DNA from: Flammeovirgaceae bacterium
Lineage (GTDB): Bacteria; Bacteroidota; Bacteroidia; Cytophagales; Cyclobacteriaceae
NCBI GenBank assembly: GCA_021298355.1
Contig: JAJTEH010000006.1
Location: forward strand, 124,001-188,000
DNA length: 64,000 bases
Direction: 5' to 3'
Shown: piece by piece, positions 60,555-64,000 of the stretch
Numbering within the stretch: position 1 is the first letter of the stretch
Layout: the number at the start of each line of letters is the position of its first letter
Program-made: the position numbers and the translations under genes
The notes under the pieces: generated by a model
What the model saw: only the letters and a program-made list of their open reading frames with translations
The model's database searches: none
Told to the model about the DNA's origin: nothing

Positions 60555-61928
60555 ATGGCAAACATTAGCATTCCTAAAGGTACGCGCGACTTCGGCCCGG
60601 CAATTATGGGCAAAAGACAATTTATTCTGAACAACATTAAAAGTGTTTACCAACAATATGGCTTTCTACCACTCGAAACGCCTGCTATGGAAAACCTTTC
60701 TGTGCTCACCGGAAAGTATGGAGAAGAGGGAGATCAACTATTGTTTAAGATTTTAAACTCAGGAGATTTTTTAAAAGATGCTGATGCTGAATTGCTCAAT
60801 GAAAAGGCTTCTAAAAAAGTTACACAACAGATTGCAGAAAAAGGTCTTCGCTACGATTTAACCGTTCCCTTTGCGCGTTATGTGGTGATGAACAGGCACG
60901 AGATTACGTTGCCATTTAAACGATATCAAATACAACCGGTTTGGAGAGCTGATAGACCGCAGAAAGGTCGTTACCGCGAGTTCTACCAATGCGATGCCGA
61001 TGTTGTGGGCACTACTTCCCTCCTATGTGAAGCAGAAATTATCTGCATGATTAAAAGCGTTATGCATCGCTTAAACATTACAGATTATACCATAAAAATA
61101 AACCATAGAGGCGTACTCGCTGGTTTGGCTGATATAGCAGATGCAAAAGGAAAAGAAGTTGCACTATACACAGCCATTGATAAGTTAGATAAGATAGGCG
61201 AAGAAAAAGTAAAGGAAGAATTGATGGATTCTGATTTTACAGCAGAACAATGCAATAACATATTCAACTTATTGAATTACAAAGGATCGAACCAAGAAAA
61301 ATTTCAATACTTAAAACAAACTTTTGAACACTCAACAAGTGGAACAAAAGGAATTAATGATTTGCTACAAGTATTTTCAATACTTGATAGTTTACAAGAA
61401 AGTGATGCACACGTTGAGTTTGATGTTGCGCTAGCAAGAGGATTAAGCTATTACACGGGATGCATTTTCGAAGTAAAAGTAAACAACGTAAAAATCGGAA
61501 GCATTAGCGGTGGTGGCCGTTACGATAATCTTACACAAAGTTTCGATTCGAAGGAAAATTTATCCGGTGTAGGTATATCGTTTGGAGTAGATCGGATATT
61601 CGATGTAATGGAAGAACTAAATCTTTTTCCTAAAGAAACTACACAATCGAGCAAAGTATTGGTAGCATTTTTAGATGAAGAAAGCATGCACTATGCGTAT
61701 GGTATTGTGGCTAATATCCGAAAGCATGGCATTGCTGCCGAATTGTATCCTGACTTTGCCAAAATTAAAAAGCAATTGGATTACGCAAACAAAAAGCAAA
61801 TACCATTTGCTGTTATCATAGGAGAAGAAGAACGCAAGCTAAATAAACTAGCCTTGAAAAACCTGGAAAGTGGGGAACAATCTATTGTGGATATGGCCGG
61901 TTTGATTCAACTGTTTAAACATTCTTAA
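60555..61928 (+). CDS. hisS: Histidyl-tRNA synthetase
   Basis: Class II aminoacyl-tRNA synthetase, 457 aa, charging tRNA-His. Motif 1 region 'IPKGTRDFGPAIMGKRQFIL' at the start, motif 2 'PVWRADRPQKGRYREFYQCD' (about residue 130), the histidine-binding 'LARGLSYYTG' and 'GGRYDNL' (about 320), motif 3 'GVGISFGVDRIFDVM', and a C-terminal anticodon-binding domain. The stop overlaps the hutH start by one base (TAATG). Confidence 0.97.
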   Translation: MANISIPKGTRDFGPAIMGKRQFILNNIKSVYQQYGFLPLETPAMENLSVLTGKYGEEGDQLLFKILNSGDFLKDADAELLNEKASKKVTQQIAEKGLRYDLTVPFARYVVMNRHEITLPFKRYQIQPVWRADRPQKGRYREFYQCDADVVGTTSLLCEAEIICMIKSVMHRLNITDYTIKINHRGVLAGLADIADAKGKEVALYTAIDKLDKIGEEKVKEELMDSDFTAEQCNNIFNLLNYKGSNQEKFQYLKQTFEHSTSGTKGINDLLQVFSILDSLQESDAHVEFDVALARGLSYYTGCIFEVKVNNVKIGSISGGGRYDNLTQSFDSKENLSGVGISFGVDRIFDVMEELNLFPKETTQSSKVLVAFLDEESMHYAYGIVANIRKHGIAAELYPDFAKIKKQLDYANKKQIPFAVIIGEEERKLNKLALKNLESGEQSIVDMAGLIQLFKHS

Positions 61929-63433
61929 TGTTGATTATGCACCATACCATCAGCAAAGAAATTCTAACCCTTTCTGTTCTCAGCGAAATTGCATTTACCA
62001 AAAATGTAAAACTTAGTTTATCCAACGATTCCAAACAAGCTATTGAGACTTGCCGAAACTATTTAAATGAAAAAGTAAAAACTACGTCCGAACCCATCTA
62101 TGGTATCAACACAGGTTTTGGTTCATTATACAATAGAAATATTTCAGCTAACCAATTAGAGCAATTACAAGAAAACCTGGTAAAATCACATGCTTGTGGC
62201 ACAGGCGAAGAAGTGCCACATGAAATAGTTAGGTTGATGCTTTTCCTTAAAATTCAATCTTTATCGTATGGTAACTCTGGTGTGCAAAGCGATACTGTAG
62301 AAAGATTAATTGCATTCTTCAATCAACAAGTTTACCCGGTTGTTTATCAGCAAGGCTCGTTAGGAGCATCAGGAGATTTAGCTCCTTTAGCACATTTATC
62401 GCTACCGTTAATTAACGAAGGATTAGTTTATCATCAGCATAAAATAAAAACAGCTAAAGAAGTTAACACCCAATTTAACTGGCAACCCTTGCACTTACAA
62501 TCTAAAGAAGGGTTGGCACTTTTAAACGGCACTCAGTTTATGAGTGCCTACGGACTTTACGCTGTTCTACACGCAAAACGTTTACTTTCTTTAGCTAATT
62601 TAATTGGCGCACTTTCACTAGATGCCTTCGATGGGCGAATTGAAGCTTTTGATGATAAACTGCAACAAGCACGGCCACATAACGGCCAGATACATGTTGC
62701 CAAAACTATTCGCGAAATTTTACAAGGGAGCGAATTGATTAAGCAGAAGAAAAAGCATGTGCAAGACCCTTACTCTTTCCGCTGCATACCTCAGGTGCAT
62801 GGCGCTAGCATGCAGGCGATAGAACATGTTTGCGATGTAATTTTACAAGAATGCAACGCAGTTACCGACAACCCTATTATTTTTCCGAAAGAAGATGAAA
62901 TTATTTCGGGAGGTAATTTTCACGGTCAGCTACTAGCTTTACCGATGGATTACCTTGCTTTGGCGTTATCCGAATTAGGAAATATTTCTGAAAGAAGAAC
63001 CTATCAACTCATATCAGGATCGCGCGATTTGCCACATTATCTCGTTGCAAACCCGGGTATAAACTCAGGCATGATGATTCCGCAATACACAGCCGCATCG
63101 ATTGTAAGCCAAAACAAGCAATTGTGTACGCCTGCCTCTGCCGATTCTATTGTTTCGAGCAATGGGCAAGAAGACCACGTAAGCATGGGCGCTAATGCTG
63201 CTACAAAATTGTTTAGAGTAGTAGAAAATGTTTATACGATTTTGGCTATTGAATTACTAACTTCGGCACAGGCCATGCAATTTAGAAGGCCTCTGAAAAC
63301 TTCTCCACTTTTAGAAGATTGGTTAAGCAATTTCAGAGAAAAGGTTACGTTTCTACAAGATGACAGATTATTACATAACGACATCATAAAAAGCATAGCG
63401 TTTTTAAAAAATTCGAAACTCCCCGAGTTATGA
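61928..63433 (+). CDS. hutH: Histidine ammonia-lyase
   Basis: 501 aa; deaminates histidine to urocanate. The MIO prosthetic group forms from Ala-Ser-Gly in 'GSLGASGDLAPLAHL' (about residue 146). 'YGINTGFGSLYNRNI' (about 59) and 'QDPYSFRCIPQVHGAS' (about 278) are typical of the HAL/PAL family. ATG 61928 overlaps the hisS stop; the internal ATG at 61937 is an alternative. Other hut genes are not visible. A tyrosine or phenylalanine ammonia-lyase is the only close alternative, but histidine is favoured by the general sequence and the neighbour hisS. Confidence 0.87.
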   Translation: MLIMHHTISKEILTLSVLSEIAFTKNVKLSLSNDSKQAIETCRNYLNEKVKTTSEPIYGINTGFGSLYNRNISANQLEQLQENLVKSHACGTGEEVPHEIVRLMLFLKIQSLSYGNSGVQSDTVERLIAFFNQQVYPVVYQQGSLGASGDLAPLAHLSLPLINEGLVYHQHKIKTAKEVNTQFNWQPLHLQSKEGLALLNGTQFMSAYGLYAVLHAKRLLSLANLIGALSLDAFDGRIEAFDDKLQQARPHNGQIHVAKTIREILQGSELIKQKKKHVQDPYSFRCIPQVHGASMQAIEHVCDVILQECNAVTDNPIIFPKEDEIISGGNFHGQLLALPMDYLALALSELGNISERRTYQLISGSRDLPHYLVANPGINSGMMIPQYTAASIVSQNKQLCTPASADSIVSSNGQEDHVSMGANAATKLFRVVENVYTILAIELLTSAQAMQFRRPLKTSPLLEDWLSNFREKVTFLQDDRLLHNDIIKSIAFLKNSKLPEL

Positions 63434-64000
63434 AATGTACTTCCCTTCTATGTATGCTTTGTTTTGCTTTTGGGGCAATGGCTCAATCTAAAATTAGTAA
63501 TCGTGGTTTTTTTAGAGTTGATGAATTAAAAGGTTGTGCTCCCTTAACAATTATTTTTACAGGTATTGCTCCCGGTTATTGTCAGGATGGAGTTGCACCA
63601 TGCGTAATCGATAAAGATGGCGACAAAATTAATGATTTTACATCGAGTAATATTCCGGATCCGCTCAACTTCCCGATAACCTATACCACACCCGGCACTT
63701 TTAAACTAATTGTTGGCGTACAATCGGGTGTAGGTAACGATACCCTAACTATTACTGTTTTCCCAAATAACCAACCTGCTTTTGATTTATATAGTTGCAA
63801 CAACAACGGAGTGCAGGTTAGAGTAACCGATACACAGTACGACCGGTATCAAATTCAATATAGCGATGGCACCATTACCACAGTTCCTAAAGGTTCTCTG
63901 GGCCGGCACACACATTCATTCGGATCTTCCGGTAATTTCACTGTGGCCGTTCGTGGCTTAGTGTTAAACAACAACGGTACAATAGCAAAAAACAATTGTA
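63430..64000 (+). CDS. Secreted protein with PKD-like domain, 3' end cut by window
   Basis: Open frame from ATG 63430 to the window edge, 190 residues visible. It overlaps the hutH stop by 4 bases (ATGA). A signal peptide ends 'CFAFGAMAQ'. The mature part has 'LKGCAPLTIIFTG' and 'YTTPGTFKLIVGV', a pattern of PKD-like beta domains in Bacteroidetes surface proteins (compare 'GCAPLT...F'). A T9SS sorting domain or gliding-motility end would be expected beyond the edge, but cannot be seen. Function unknown. Confidence 0.75.
   Translation, partial: MKCTSLLCMLCFAFGAMAQSKISNRGFFRVDELKGCAPLTIIFTGIAPGYCQDGVAPCVIDKDGDKINDFTSSNIPDPLNFPITYTTPGTFKLIVGVQSGVGNDTLTITVFPNNQPAFDLYSCNNNGVQVRVTDTQYDRYQIQYSDGTITTVPKGSLGRHTHSFGSSGNFTVAVRGLVLNNNGTIAKNNC

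Overview
The window reads as chromosomal DNA of a Bacteroidetes bacterium, probably of the Cytophagales type. The marks are low-GC coding, a TonB receptor paired with a DUF4249 lipoprotein, a PorE-like OmpA protein of the type IX secretion system (T9SS), a very long secreted protein with a C-terminal T9SS sorting domain, menaquinone synthesis (MenC), and a free-standing HslV with the ATT-type N-terminus. Assignments come from motifs read by eye; no database search was run.

Layout. 1-17.6 kb is mostly ordinary core genome: AI-2E-type permease (cut by the window edge), a 42-bp tandem repeat, a CPBP protease, hslV/Uma2/pyruvate dehydrogenase E2, a broken outer-membrane metallopeptidase-like gene, DUF4249 plus TonB receptor, bestrophin, an SDR-like gene, DUF3667, menC and queA. 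17.6-19.9 kb holds the PorE-like gene on the minus strand.

20.08-38.86 kb is a tight six-gene plus-strand cluster ending in a strong terminator. It encodes a transporter fused to HEAT repeats and a degenerate cyclic-nucleotide-binding-like domain, a protein with three TIR/DUF4062-like segments, an nSTAND-type ATPase with one membrane helix and a WD40 domain, an outer-membrane barrel protein, a lipoprotein, and a 2.86-kDa-residue-scale (about 2,856 aa) T9SS-exported repeat protein. Gene spacings are 2, 9, 13, -1 and about 11 bases. The set looks like one envelope-spanning signalling apparatus, and I regard it as one of the two best candidates for an undescribed system.

38.95-59.35 kb is a probable genomic island next to tRNA-Glu(TTC). 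It starts with a large serine recombinase whose reading frame runs antisense through the tRNA, then small accessory genes, a DUF6088-like regulator behind two perfect inverted repeats, a Schlafen-AlbA_2 protein, a complete type I restriction-modification operon (hsdR, hsdM, hsdS), and five further genes, all with nuclease-like motifs: a PLD-like protein, a DUF4365 protein with an extra C-terminal domain, an unrecognised 1231-aa protein with a C-terminal PD-(D/E)xK site, a 381-aa protein with a variant PD-(D/E)xK site, and a DUF4365-helical repeat protein. This is a defence island; the last three genes are the second candidate for a new system.

59.4-64 kb returns to core genes: exodeoxyribonuclease III, a conserved 49-aa basic ORF, hisS, hutH and the start of a secreted protein, the last three joined by overlapping stop/start codons.
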